Source of the DNA: Clostridia bacterium
GTDB lineage: Bacteria > Bacillota > Clostridia > Christensenellales > Borkfalkiaceae
Reading direction: 5' to 3'
DNA: 64,000 bases
NCBI GenBank assembly: GCA_017626495.1
Contig: JAGAIP010000005.1
Location: forward strand, 248,001 to 312,000
In this document: piece after piece, positions 56,588 to 64,000 of the stretch
How the letters are laid out: each line of letters begins with the position of its first letter
How positions within the stretch are numbered: the first letter of the stretch is position 1
Notes under the pieces: model-generated
What the model was told of the DNA's origin: nothing
Database searches by the model: none
The model's input: the letters and a program-made list of their open reading frames with translations, nothing else
Position numbers and translations under genes: made by a program

Positions 56588-57858
56588 TGACGGAACGTAA
56601 TCTGGTGATTATCGGCGGAGGCCCCGCGGGACTGGCGGCGGCGAAAGCCGCCTACGACTGCGGCGAACGGGACATTCTCATTCTCGAACGCGAAAACGAG
56701 CTGGGGGGCATTCTCAATCAATGTATCCACAACGGGTTCGGTCTGCACACGTTCAAAGAAGAACTGACGGGACCCGAATATGCGCAACGCTATATCGACG
56801 AAGTGATCAAGCGCAACATCGAATACAAGCTCGCGTCCACGGTGCTGAACGTGAGCCGCGATAAGATCGTGACTTACGTCAACGCGAAGGACGGCGTAGG
56901 CGTTGTAAAAGCAAAAGCCGTCATTCTCGCCTGCGGTTGCAGGGAGCGTCCTCGCGGCGCCATCAACATTGCGGGTATGCGCGGCGCAGGCGTATTCTCG
57001 GCAGGCACGGCGCAACGCCTCGTGAATATCGAAGGCTATCTGCCGGGCAAAGAAGTCGTAATTCTGGGCAGCGGCGACATCGGTCTGATCATGGCTCGTC
57101 GCATGACCTTCGAGGGCGCCAAAGTCAAGGCCGTAATCGAGCTGATGCCCTATTCTTCGGGTCTCAACCGCAACATCGTGCAGTGCCTGAACGACTTCAA
57201 CATCCCCCTGAAATTCAGCCATACCGTGGTGGAAATCAAGGGAAAGGACCGCGTGGAAGGAGTGGTCGTGGCAGCCGTGGATGAAAAGCTTCGTCCGATC
57301 ATGCAGACAGCCGAACTGATCCCCTGCGACACGCTGTTGCTGTCGGTCGGTCTGTTGCCCGAAAACGAGCTAGCCAAGGGAGCAGGCGTTTCCCTTTCGC
57401 CCGTGACGGGCGGAGCCGTCGTGGATGAGAACATGATGACCGACGTAGACGGCGTGTTCCAGTGCGGCAACGTGCTGCACGTACACGATCTCGTGGATTT
57501 CGTTTCGGCTGAAAGCGAGAACGCCGGCAGGTGCGCCGCAGAATATATCAATGGAAAGGTCTGCGCGGCGCAGAAAATCCCCGTAAAAACGGTGAACGGC
57601 GTGCGTTATTGCGTTCCGCAATATCTCTGCGCGGACGGCGTTTACGAACCCATCAGCCTGAAAATGCGGGTTGCGGGCGTCTATAAAAAAGTAGAACTTA
57701 CGGTACGCGCGGACGGCGTGAAAATCTATGGAAAAAAACGCCCCGTCGTCGCGCCGGGAGAAATGGAAAATATCGCGCTCAACGCCGAACAGGTGAAAGC
57801 GCTGAAACAGGCGAAAGAAATCGTAATTTCACTGGAAGGAGGCGAGGCAAGAGCATGA
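56584..57858 (+). CDS. FAD/NAD-dependent oxidoreductase partner
   Basis: 424 residues from the ATG at 56584, which overlaps the previous stop (ATGATGA) and has GGAGG upstream. Two nucleotide-binding sites: VIIGGGPAGLAAAKAA near 9-24 for FAD and VVILGSGDIGLIMARRM near 160 for NAD(P)H. CGCRERPRGAINIAGMRGAG near 120 is conserved among glycerol-3-phosphate dehydrogenase-associated oxidoreductases. It probably passes electrons between the dehydrogenase and NAD+ or a quinone-like pool. Confidence 0.87.
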   Translation: MMTERNLVIIGGGPAGLAAAKAAYDCGERDILILERENELGGILNQCIHNGFGLHTFKEELTGPEYAQRYIDEVIKRNIEYKLASTVLNVSRDKIVTYVNAKDGVGVVKAKAVILACGCRERPRGAINIAGMRGAGVFSAGTAQRLVNIEGYLPGKEVVILGSGDIGLIMARRMTFEGAKVKAVIELMPYSSGLNRNIVQCLNDFNIPLKFSHTVVEIKGKDRVEGVVVAAVDEKLRPIMQTAELIPCDTLLLSVGLLPENELAKGAGVSLSPVTGGAVVDENMMTDVDGVFQCGNVLHVHDLVDFVSAESENAGRCAAEYINGKVCAAQKIPVKTVNGVRYCVPQYLCADGVYEPISLKMRVAGVYKKVELTVRADGVKIYGKKRPVVAPGEMENIALNAEQVKALKQAKEIVISLEGGEARA

Positions 57859-58226
57859 AGGAAATGATTTGTATCAACTGCCCGCTTGGCTGCCGTCTGA
57901 CGGTTGACGACGCCGACAGGCAAAACATCATCGTGACGGGCAACACTTGCCCGCGCGGCAAGGCTTACGCCATAGACGAGATCACCGCTCCCAAGCGCAT
58001 GGTGACGGCTTCGGTGAAAGTGGAGGGCGGTTCCCTGCCCATGGTTTCGGTCAAGACGGCGCGCGCCATTCCCAAAGAGCTTATCTTTGACAGCTTGGAA
58101 CTGTTGAAACAAGTGACGCTGACCGCACCCCTTCATATCGGGGACGTCGCGGTGGAAAATATTCTCGGATGCGGCGTAGATTTCGTCGTCACCAAAGAGA
58201 TCCGAAGAACATGCGACAAGGAGTAA
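57855..58226 (+). CDS. DUF1667 protein
   Basis: 123 residues. The family has a small Cys-rich N-terminus, here Cys6, Cys9, Cys13 (CINCPLGC) and Cys32 (NTCPRGK), likely to hold an iron-sulfur cluster or zinc; another Cys is near the end. DUF1667 genes are regularly found behind the two oxidoreductases and next to glpK in anaerobic Firmicutes and Thermotogae. It is taken as the third subunit of the complex. Overlaps the previous gene by 4 bases. Confidence 0.9.
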   Translation: MKEMICINCPLGCRLTVDDADRQNIIVTGNTCPRGKAYAIDEITAPKRMVTASVKVEGGSLPMVSVKTARAIPKELIFDSLELLKQVTLTAPLHIGDVAVENILGCGVDFVVTKEIRRTCDKE

Positions 58227-58229
58227 AGT

Positions 58230-59711
58230 ATGAAATATATTCTCGCGCTCGATCAGGGCACGACGAGCTCACGCGCCATCGTCTTTGACAAGCAGGGGCA
58301 GATCGTAGGAAATGCCCAACAGGAATTCAAACAGATTTATCCGCATACGGGTTGGGTAGAACACGATCCGCACGATATTCTCGGTTCCCAGGTGGGAGTC
58401 ATCGTAGAGGCGCTCATCCGCGGAAACGTCAGCGTTTCCGATATCGAAGCCATCGGCATCACCAACCAACGCGAGACCACGTTCGTCTGGGACAAACGGA
58501 CGGGCAAGCCCGTATACAACGCCATCGTTTGGCAATGTCGCCGCACGGCTGACTACTGCGAAAAGCTGAAAGCCGATGGTTACGAGGAAATGATCTACGA
58601 AAAGACGGGGTTGGTGCTCGACGCTTACTTCTCCGCGACCAAGATCAAATGGATCCTCGATAACGTGAAAGGCGCGCGCGAAAGCGCGGAGCGAGGCGAT
58701 CTCCTGTTCGGCACGGTCGATACCTATCTGATGTGGAACTTATCCAAGGGTAAGATTTTCGCCACCGACTACACCAACGCCAGCCGTACCATGCTGTACA
58801 ACATTCATACCCTCGACTGGGACGAAGACTTACTCAAACTGATGAATATTCCGCGGTCGATGTTGCCCGAAGTTCATCCGTCGAGTTACGAATACGGCTT
58901 TACGGACAAGACGGTCATCGGCAAAAAGATCCCCATCTGCGGCGTGGTCGGCGACCAGCAGGCGGCGCTCTTCGGACACCTTTGCGTGGAAAAGGGCGAC
59001 ATCAAAAACACTTACGGAACGGGCTGTTTCCTGCTTATGAACACGGGAGACACGCCGGTGAAAAGCAAGAACGGGCTCGTAACGACGCTCGGCGCGTCGG
59101 TAGACGGAAAACCGCCCTACGTTCTGGAAGGTTCGGTATTCATCGGCGGCGCGATCGTACAGTGGATGCGCGACGAAATGCGCATGATCCGCTCTGCCGC
59201 AGAAACCGAGAAATACGCCACCAGTGTGGACAGCGCGAACGGCGTCTATATCGTACCGAGCTTCACGGGTCTGGGCGCGCCCTATTGGGACGCTCACGCG
59301 CGCGGTACCGTCGTGGGACTGACGCGCGGCACGAAAAAGGAGCATTTCATCCGCGCCGCGTTGGAATCCATCGCTTACCAGGTCAGCGACCTCGTGTTCT
59401 CCATGCAGAAGGACGCGGAAATCTGTCTGACTCATCTTCGCGTGGACGGAGGCGCGTCGGCGAACAACTTCCTGATGCAATTCCAGGCAGACCTGTTGAA
59501 TTGCGAGGTCGAACGTCCCAAAATCGTGGAAACGACGGCGCTCGGCGCGGCTTATCTCGCAGGATTGCAGACGGGATACTGGGCTGATCTGAACGACATT
59601 CGCAAGAACGTAACGATCGAATGCGTATTCCAGCCCAACATGGACGAAGAAAAACGCAAACGCCGCCTCGAAGGCTGGGCAAAAGCCGTTCGGCAGGCAC
59701 GGTTGCAATAA
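58230..59711 (+). CDS. glpK: Glycerol kinase
   Basis: 493 residues. It phosphorylates glycerol to glycerol-3-phosphate. N-terminal FGGY motif [20 protein letters not shown], then [50 protein letters not shown] and the C-terminal [15 protein letters not shown]. It carries the full set of FGGY kinase signatures. No uptake facilitator (glpF) is in the window. Confidence 0.97.
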   Translation: MKYILALDQGTTSSRAIVFDKQGQIVGNAQQEFKQIYPHTGWVEHDPHDILGSQVGVIVEALIRGNVSVSDIEAIGITNQRETTFVWDKRTGKPVYNAIVWQCRRTADYCEKLKADGYEEMIYEKTGLVLDAYFSATKIKWILDNVKGARESAERGDLLFGTVDTYLMWNLSKGKIFATDYTNASRTMLYNIHTLDWDEDLLKLMNIPRSMLPEVHPSSYEYGFTDKTVIGKKIPICGVVGDQQAALFGHLCVEKGDIKNTYGTGCFLLMNTGDTPVKSKNGLVTTLGASVDGKPPYVLEGSVFIGGAIVQWMRDEMRMIRSAAETEKYATSVDSANGVYIVPSFTGLGAPYWDAHARGTVVGLTRGTKKEHFIRAALESIAYQVSDLVFSMQKDAEICLTHLRVDGGASANNFLMQFQADLLNCEVERPKIVETTALGAAYLAGLQTGYWADLNDIRKNVTIECVFQPNMDEEKRKRRLEGWAKAVRQARLQ

Positions 59712-59715
59712 AAAT

Positions 59716-59740
59716 ACGCCGCAACGAAAGGCGGCGTCAT
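59716..59740 (+). terminator. Weak terminator-like hairpin after glpK
   Basis: ACGCCGC and GCGGCGT with an eight-base loop. The T-run is missing (TCATC follows), so read-through to the next gene is possible. Confidence 0.5.
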
Positions 59741-59801
59741 CAAACGGACTTATCGCCCGCTCGTCGGACGTAAGATTAAAAATATGATAAGGAGGAAAAA
59801 G

Positions 59802-61937
59802 ATGAGAAATTATCTCAAAAAGCACAAAATCGCTCTCATCGCTCTGTTGGCGTCATTGATCCTGATTCTGTTATCCAGTTTCTTTGCGTCCATGATTCAA
59901 AGCGGCGGATACAAAGTCAAAGTAAGCGACCTGAGAGACGCAGAGTACAGCGCAACCGTCACCAACAAATACGGCGACGAGCTGACGTTGAAAGGCACCG
60001 TGGCAAGCGGTATCCTCTTCGTGCCCAAACAGGCTAGCGAGGAGCATCCCCTGCCCGCCGTCGCGCTCACGCACGGATACCTCAACAATCGGGAATTGCA
60101 GTTGCAGAACGCAATCGAACTTGCCCGCAGAGGATTCGTCGTTTTGACGATCGACAGAGGCGGCCACGGCAACAACCAGCCGACAAGCTCTTCCAGCGCG
60201 ATGATGAACACTTCGGGACTGTACGAGGCGATTCAATACCTCGCATGTATGCCCGAAGTCGATAACACCAGAATCGGCGTATCGGGACACTCCATGGGCG
60301 GCTACACGACGGCGTCCGTACTGATGAACGATATGTACAAGGGTCCGGAAGAAATCACCGTCAACAAAAACGTAGCGACCGCCAATATGGGTCTCGTATC
60401 CGCGGGATTGATGCAGGGTTGGAGTTCGTTTATGGCAGCAGGTGCGGACGTATCGGTCGGTTTCCTGAAAGCTAAGGACGACGAGTTCTTCTTCAAGAGC
60501 ACGTTGGCAGACGGCACGCCTTCCATCAGCAGACAGTTTTTACAGAGTACTGCCGCAGCTAAATTCGTCGGTGTGAAAGATTACGGCAACGCAGCCGATA
60601 GCATCAACATCGAAAACGGCGGTATCTATATCGGCGGAACGCTCACCACGATTGCAGCAGGTACGGCGGCAAGTTCTCCTTTCCGCGTCATCTATGAGGC
60701 GGACGAGATCCATCCTCTGAACCATTTCTCGACGGAAAGCGCAAGCTACGTCACGAACTTCTTCTATACGGCATTCGGAACGCCGAACGGCTATTCCTTT
60801 ATCAAGGAAAGCAGCCAAACCTGGTGGGTAAAAGAGGCGTTCTCGTTGTTGGGATTGATCGGATTCTTCGCACTCGTATTGCCCCTTGCCGATCTTCTTC
60901 TCACCATCCCCTTCTTCGCAAGCCTGCGCAGAAAGCAGACGGAACTCTGCGACTCGACGTTGTCCGCACCTGAAAGCGCAAACGCTTCGACGGCGAATGC
61001 GTGCGCAACGAGCGCTAGAAAGTATCCCATCGGTTCGCTCCGCGGCTCGGACGAAACGTTGCCCGCTTTGAAGGGAGTCGGCAAACACGTCTCCTACTGG
61101 CTGGTTGCGTTGATCTGCACGTTGTTCAGCGGATTCTCCATCCGTTGGGTATGCAGCGGCAAGGGCTGGCTGGGTGAATTCTTCAGCTCCGTAAGAGATT
61201 TCTTCGGTCTTTCCGGCACGTACTATCCTCAGGATACGACGGGTTGGGTAGCAACCTGGGCTGCGGTCTGCGGTATCTTCGCAATGATCGCAATGGGTAT
61301 TGCATGGTTGATCAACCACATCATTAACAGAGTAAAACACGGCGAAAACTATGCGAAGTATGACGAGCATCCTCTCGGCGTCGCAAAGGTTGAGGGCGGT
61401 CTCGCGAATATCGTAAAAACCATTCTTCTGGGCGCGCTGATCGTGTTCCTGCTCTATGCAGTCGTCTATATCAACTGGGCGATCTGGCTGGTTGACTTCC
61501 GTATCTGGACGTTCGACGTCAAGGTATTCGAAGCCGAAACGCTGTTGCCTACGATGCTCCGTTACGCATGCGTATTCTTCATCTTCTACGCAATCAACGG
61601 CATCTTCAACCAGAGCTACAAGGTAAGAAACCTTCCCGAATGGGCAACCATCGCCATCAACGCGGTATTCAACGTTATCGGAATCTTCCTCGTAATCATG
61701 ATCCAGTACGGTACGTTCCGTACGACGGGCGTATTGTGGCAGGGCGACATGGCTCTCGGCTATATCGTACTGTTCCCCATCATTCCCGTACTCGTGATCG
61801 CTACGATCCTCTCGCGCAGACTGTACGAGAGAACGGGCAACGTCTGGCTGGGCGTCATCGTAAACACGTTGCTGTTTACCATCATCACGGTTGCCAACAC
61901 GGCGGCATCTGCGCCTTATGTAGGATTGTTCGCATAA
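59802..61937 (+). CDS. Alpha/beta hydrolase fused to a multi-pass membrane domain
   Basis: 711 residues from the ATG at 59802 (AAGGAGG upstream). One anchor helix at about 14-35, then an outward alpha/beta hydrolase domain at about 45-330 with LTIDRGGHGNNQP and the nucleophile elbow GHSMGGYT near 162-170; a late His for the triad is probably in EADEIHPLNHF. From about 335 on there are nine or so membrane helices with a long hydrophilic loop (about 370-430). I know of no named family with this order. It could be an exo-acting esterase or lipase linked to glycerol use. Confidence 0.78.
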   Translation: MRNYLKKHKIALIALLASLILILLSSFFASMIQSGGYKVKVSDLRDAEYSATVTNKYGDELTLKGTVASGILFVPKQASEEHPLPAVALTHGYLNNRELQLQNAIELARRGFVVLTIDRGGHGNNQPTSSSSAMMNTSGLYEAIQYLACMPEVDNTRIGVSGHSMGGYTTASVLMNDMYKGPEEITVNKNVATANMGLVSAGLMQGWSSFMAAGADVSVGFLKAKDDEFFFKSTLADGTPSISRQFLQSTAAAKFVGVKDYGNAADSINIENGGIYIGGTLTTIAAGTAASSPFRVIYEADEIHPLNHFSTESASYVTNFFYTAFGTPNGYSFIKESSQTWWVKEAFSLLGLIGFFALVLPLADLLLTIPFFASLRRKQTELCDSTLSAPESANASTANACATSARKYPIGSLRGSDETLPALKGVGKHVSYWLVALICTLFSGFSIRWVCSGKGWLGEFFSSVRDFFGLSGTYYPQDTTGWVATWAAVCGIFAMIAMGIAWLINHIINRVKHGENYAKYDEHPLGVAKVEGGLANIVKTILLGALIVFLLYAVVYINWAIWLVDFRIWTFDVKVFEAETLLPTMLRYACVFFIFYAINGIFNQSYKVRNLPEWATIAINAVFNVIGIFLVIMIQYGTFRTTGVLWQGDMALGYIVLFPIIPVLVIATILSRRLYERTGNVWLGVIVNTLLFTIITVANTAASAPYVGLFA

Positions 61938-61984
61938 CGGCATAAACTATTGGAATTTTATTCCACGGTCATCTTATGATATAT

Positions 61985-62011
61985 ACCCCGAAAGCATTCC
62001 GCTTTCGGGGT
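61985..62011 (+). terminator. Terminator after the hydrolase-membrane gene
   Basis: CCCCGAAAGC, loop ATTCC, GCTTTCGGGG, then TGCATTTCTG. A very similar hairpin follows glpP. Confidence 0.75.
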
Positions 62012-62228
62012 GCATTTCTGTATTGCGGGGCATTGTTCAACGCGTGACTAAACATCGGCTATACGGGTATTGCGGAAGCTCCCGACTTACAGAGAACGGA
62101 TTATCCGTCCCGACAGGCGGTAAATCCGGGCATGCTGAACGGCACGAGCCGAATGACGTCGATTTGTGAAATTTGTGAAAAACGCGGAACGGAAAGAAAT
62201 AACGTCGAAAAACAACTTCAAAAAACGA
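62012..62228. other. Intergenic region before glpP
   Basis: About 220 bases without a supported gene. The minus-strand frame over this region (62037-62303) has no start site of quality and is probably chance. Confidence 0.5.
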
Positions 62229-62258
62229 TTGAATTTTTCTGTTTTTTTTTGCTATAAT
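62229..62258 (+). promoter_or_regulatory. Promoter of glpP
   Basis: TTGAAT (62229-62234) and TATAAT (62253-62258) with an 18-base spacer that contains a long T-run. Confidence 0.75.
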
Positions 62259-62350
62259 AGAAAATATCGAACAGATAAATCTTTTATTGTATCTGTATTT
62301 CAACGTACATTGAGAGAAAAACTACTACTCTGTCATACAAGGAGAGCGGA

Positions 62351-62893
62351 ATGTCAGACGAAAAAAAGAAAGTAATTTATGCAGTAAAGGGGAACGAGGA
62401 GTTGGAACGCGCCCTGCAACGGGACGGAAAGATTATATTTTTGCTGAAAGCCGATATCAACAGTGCGGCGGAGACGGTCGAACGCTGTCATGCCGCGGGG
62501 AAACAGGTTTATATCCATCTCGATTTAGCCGTCGGCATGGGCAAGGACGAGGCCGCCATCCGTTTCCTTGCCGAACATATCCGTCCCGACGGCGTACTGT
62601 CCACGAAGATCAACGTGGTCAAAACCGCCAAGGACTACGGTCTGCGCACGATTTACCGCGTGTTCATGATCGATTCGCAATCTATGGATTCAGCGATCGC
62701 CAATATCAGGAAGTATAGTCCCGACGCCATCGAGATCATGCCCGGCGTGGCGTACGACGCGATTACTGAAATCAAGGAGTGCGTTTCGGCGGATATTATT
62801 GCAGGCGGACTCATTAAGACCGTAGAACACGCAGAAAAAGCGATAAAATCAGGCGCAGTCGCCGTATCCACGAGCTGCGAAGAGCTTTGGTAA
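62351..62893 (+). CDS. glpP: Glycerol uptake operon antiterminator GlpP
   Basis: 180 residues, TIM-barrel-like regulator. Conserved are IIFLLKADINSAAETVERCH, VYIHLDLAVGMGKDEAAIRF and the DGVLSTKINVVKTAKDYGLR and AIEIMPGVAYDAITEIKECV segments. In Bacillus GlpP with bound glycerol-3-phosphate prevents termination in the glp leaders. AAGGAGAG is upstream. The likely target here is the leader at 55022-55159. Confidence 0.93.
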   Translation: MSDEKKKVIYAVKGNEELERALQRDGKIIFLLKADINSAAETVERCHAAGKQVYIHLDLAVGMGKDEAAIRFLAEHIRPDGVLSTKINVVKTAKDYGLRTIYRVFMIDSQSMDSAIANIRKYSPDAIEIMPGVAYDAITEIKECVSADIIAGGLIKTVEHAEKAIKSGAVAVSTSCEELW

Positions 62894-62915
62894 AATCATA
62901 ATCCCCACGTTTGGA

Positions 62916-62950
62916 TATGCACCCCGAAAGAAAAACTTTCGGGGTGCATA
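62916..62950 (+). terminator. Terminator of glpP
   Basis: TATGCACCCCGAAAG and CTTTCGGGGTGCATA form a 15-base stem with loop AAAAA. It lacks a clear T-run, but the stem is strong and shares its core with the hairpin at 61985-62011. Confidence 0.75.
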
Positions 62951-62977
62951 TCGCTATCCGGGAGTTTCTTATTGCAA

Positions 62978-63008
62978 AAAAACCGCCCTTCCCTCAGGGA
63001 AGAGCGGC
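62978..63008 (-). terminator. Terminator of the APH-fold kinase gene
   Basis: GCCGCTCTTCCC, loop, GGGAAGGGCGGT then T7 on the minus strand. Confidence 0.9.
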
Positions 63009-63020
63009 AATGCGGTTCGA

Positions 63021-63761
63021 TTACTGCCAATCGCAGACGTTGACCCAACGGGAGAGGAATTCTGCCTCTGCCTCGTGGTGCTTCTTGGGATACGTGGCGG
63101 CGATAATGGGAAGGAAATTCTGAATATAGCGAATATCCGTGCCCGTCTTGTCGCAATACAGTTTGAGATATTTCTCGGCAAGCTCTTCTTTTCCTTCGAT
63201 GTAGAAGTTGAGGTATGCTCTCGCCGTATCTGCGGACGCGTTGCCCTGCGTCGCGTGCGTCCAGTCGATGACGAAGTGTCTGCCGTCGGGGGTGATGATG
63301 ATGTTGCTGGGAGCAAGGTCTCCGTGGCAAAGTTTATTATGTTTGGGAAGTCCGTCTACGCGCATATGTAAATCGTATCTGACGTGCTGGGGATAACCGC
63401 TTGCGGAAATTCTCGACTGCATCTTATCGCGGAGACGGGAGAGCATGGGCACTTTCATGGAATTGATTTCAAGCTGAATGTTGACGAACATCGAGAGGAA
63501 TTCGTCCTCTTTATCGGGATGCTCTTCCATGAGCTGAGCGAGCGTTTTGCCCTCGATATACTCCTTGGTGATCGACCACTTTCCGTCGATGCAGGAAACC
63601 GCGAGAATTTTAGGAACGCAGAGACCGATGTCCTCTACGCGCGCGTTGTTGAGCGCTTCGTTGAGAACGTCCGCCTTGGGATAGCTCTCGTCGAACTGCT
63701 TGACGAGGACGTCCCCGTCACGGTAAACGGTCTTGGATCCCGTTTTGACTAAAATTTCCAT
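63021..63761 (-). CDS. Aminoglycoside-phosphotransferase-fold kinase
   Basis: 246 residues. The catalytic loop is LCHGDLAPSNIII (HGD and the Asn) and the metal-binding DxD-like site is FVIDWTHATQGN, with the usual APH spacing. The Lys of the N-lobe may be in VLVKQFDE. It resembles the small APH proteins (TIGR02172-like) found in many copies in anaerobes; substrates are unknown and real antibiotic resistance is unlikely from this alone. Monocistronic with own promoter and terminator. Confidence 0.86.
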   Translation of the reverse strand: MEILVKTGSKTVYRDGDVLVKQFDESYPKADVLNEALNNARVEDIGLCVPKILAVSCIDGKWSITKEYIEGKTLAQLMEEHPDKEDEFLSMFVNIQLEINSMKVPMLSRLRDKMQSRISASGYPQHVRYDLHMRVDGLPKHNKLCHGDLAPSNIIITPDGRHFVIDWTHATQGNASADTARAYLNFYIEGKEELAEKYLKLYCDKTGTDIRYIQNFLPIIAATYPKKHHEAEAEFLSRWVNVCDWQ

Positions 63762-63823
63762 ATCTATTTCCTCCTATCAAATCGCAATTCCACATTGCGT
63801 ATTTATCCTTTTATCGCAGTATC

Positions 63824-63852
63824 ATTATAATACAAATAAAATGAAATTTCAA
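63824..63852 (-). promoter_or_regulatory. Promoter of the APH-fold kinase gene
   Basis: TTGAAA (63847-63852) and TATAAT (63824-63829) on the minus strand with a 17-base spacer. Confidence 0.8.
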
Positions 63853-63887
63853 GACGTTTTATGAAAAAAACTATCGCTCCAATCGAT

Positions 63888-63918
63888 AAAAAGAAAGCGA
63901 ATCACTCAGATTCGCCTT
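63888..63918 (-). terminator. Terminator overlapping the stop of the next gene
   Basis: GCGAATC and GATTCGC pair around the stop codon TGA, followed on the minus strand by TTTCTTTTT. Confidence 0.75.
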
Positions 63919-64000
63919 CATCTGTCACGATACGGGACAGTTCGTCATAAAATTCTTCCTGTTCGATGAGGGCGTTGAGCCGTCTGCCGTCATTCGAATA
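63902..64000 (-). CDS. Unidentified protein, C-terminal 32 residues
   Basis: The last 33 codons of a minus-strand gene that enters from the right edge; the visible end is acidic (RRLNALIEQEEFYDELSRIV and a tail with DEGESE). The composition and the terminator directly at the stop support a real gene, but the fragment is too short to name. Confidence 0.55.
   Translation of the reverse strand, partial: YSNDGRRLNALIEQEEFYDELSRIVTDEGESE

Noticed and set aside
60540-61943. Minus-strand open frame of 467 codons opposite the hydrolase-membrane gene
   Set aside because: Highly charged, no domain, and exactly antisense to hydrophobic helices of the real gene.
63021-63761. Aminoglycoside resistance gene
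   Set aside because: The APH fold is shared by many metabolic kinases; nothing in the sequence or neighbourhood ties this one to aminoglycosides.
1-64000. CRISPR arrays, insertion sequences or prophage genes
   Set aside because: No regularly spaced repeats, transposase, integrase or phage structural genes were seen; the only repeats are short and local.

Overview
The window looks like the chromosome of a spore-forming, probably anaerobic Clostridia-type Firmicute (Bacillota) of roughly 50% G+C. The signs are the S10/spc ribosomal order on one strand, a zinc-binding S14, spoIIE, a three-gene germinant receptor operon, glpP-type control of glycerol genes, a ThiT transporter under a TPP riboswitch, and many sigma-A promoters with 17-base spacers. 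An uncultured gut clostridium is a reasonable guess; the species cannot be told from the sequence alone.

Layout. 1-9149: the S10-spc ribosomal protein operon on the minus strand (rpsJ to rplO, running off the left edge), with a consensus promoter and a leader that holds a terminator-like hairpin. 9150-15265: small genes (a 45-residue membrane protein, a DUF1858 protein, a MarR regulator, ppa with an SGNH esterase, tRNA-Ser(GCU), a DUF4143-type ATPase, a glycosyltransferase, a DUF2500 protein). 15277-22490: the translation and secretion operon ylxM-ffh-rpsP-khpA-rimM-aroA-trmD-rbgA-rnhB-yraN, with rplS downstream under its own promoter. 22508-25409: a winged-helix regulator and membrane protein pair, then an ABC-F ribosome-protection type ATPase behind a leader that looks like a classical attenuator. 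25459-33125: asnS-plsX-rnc-smc-ftsY. 33156-40396: recF, a VanW-domain protein and a DUF1836 protein on the minus strand, divergent from dnaA-mnmG-membrane protein. 40425-47204: spoIIE, a gene-free stretch that I read as a structured non-coding RNA of about 570 nt, then gerA-gerB-gerC. 47201-49871: a YfbR-like nucleotidase, the TPP riboswitch with a long ThiT, and a QueD-like protein with a zinc ribbon. 50124-54718: a dlt-like operon (FkbH-type protein, acyl carrier protein, MBOAT, SGNH). 54987-62950: the glycerol operon, an unusual hydrolase-membrane fusion and glpP. 62978-64000: an APH-fold kinase and the end of one more gene.

Most exciting points: (1) the unannotated transcript at about 42796-43368 (minus), which has its own promoter and terminator, no convincing ORF, and two near-identical predicted H-type pseudoknots; (2) the ABC-F leader, where a nine-base antiterminator pairing competes with an intrinsic terminator next to leader ORFs; (3) the FkbH-ACP-MBOAT-SGNH operon, which suggests that a glycerate-type acyl group rather than D-alanine is put on a cell-surface polymer; (4) unusual fusions and rearrangements (long ThiT, alpha/beta hydrolase joined to a multi-pass membrane domain, aroA inside the rimM-trmD operon, dnaA coupled to mnmG instead of dnaN). 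All functional statements rest on reading the sequence and on family knowledge; no database search or folding program was run.
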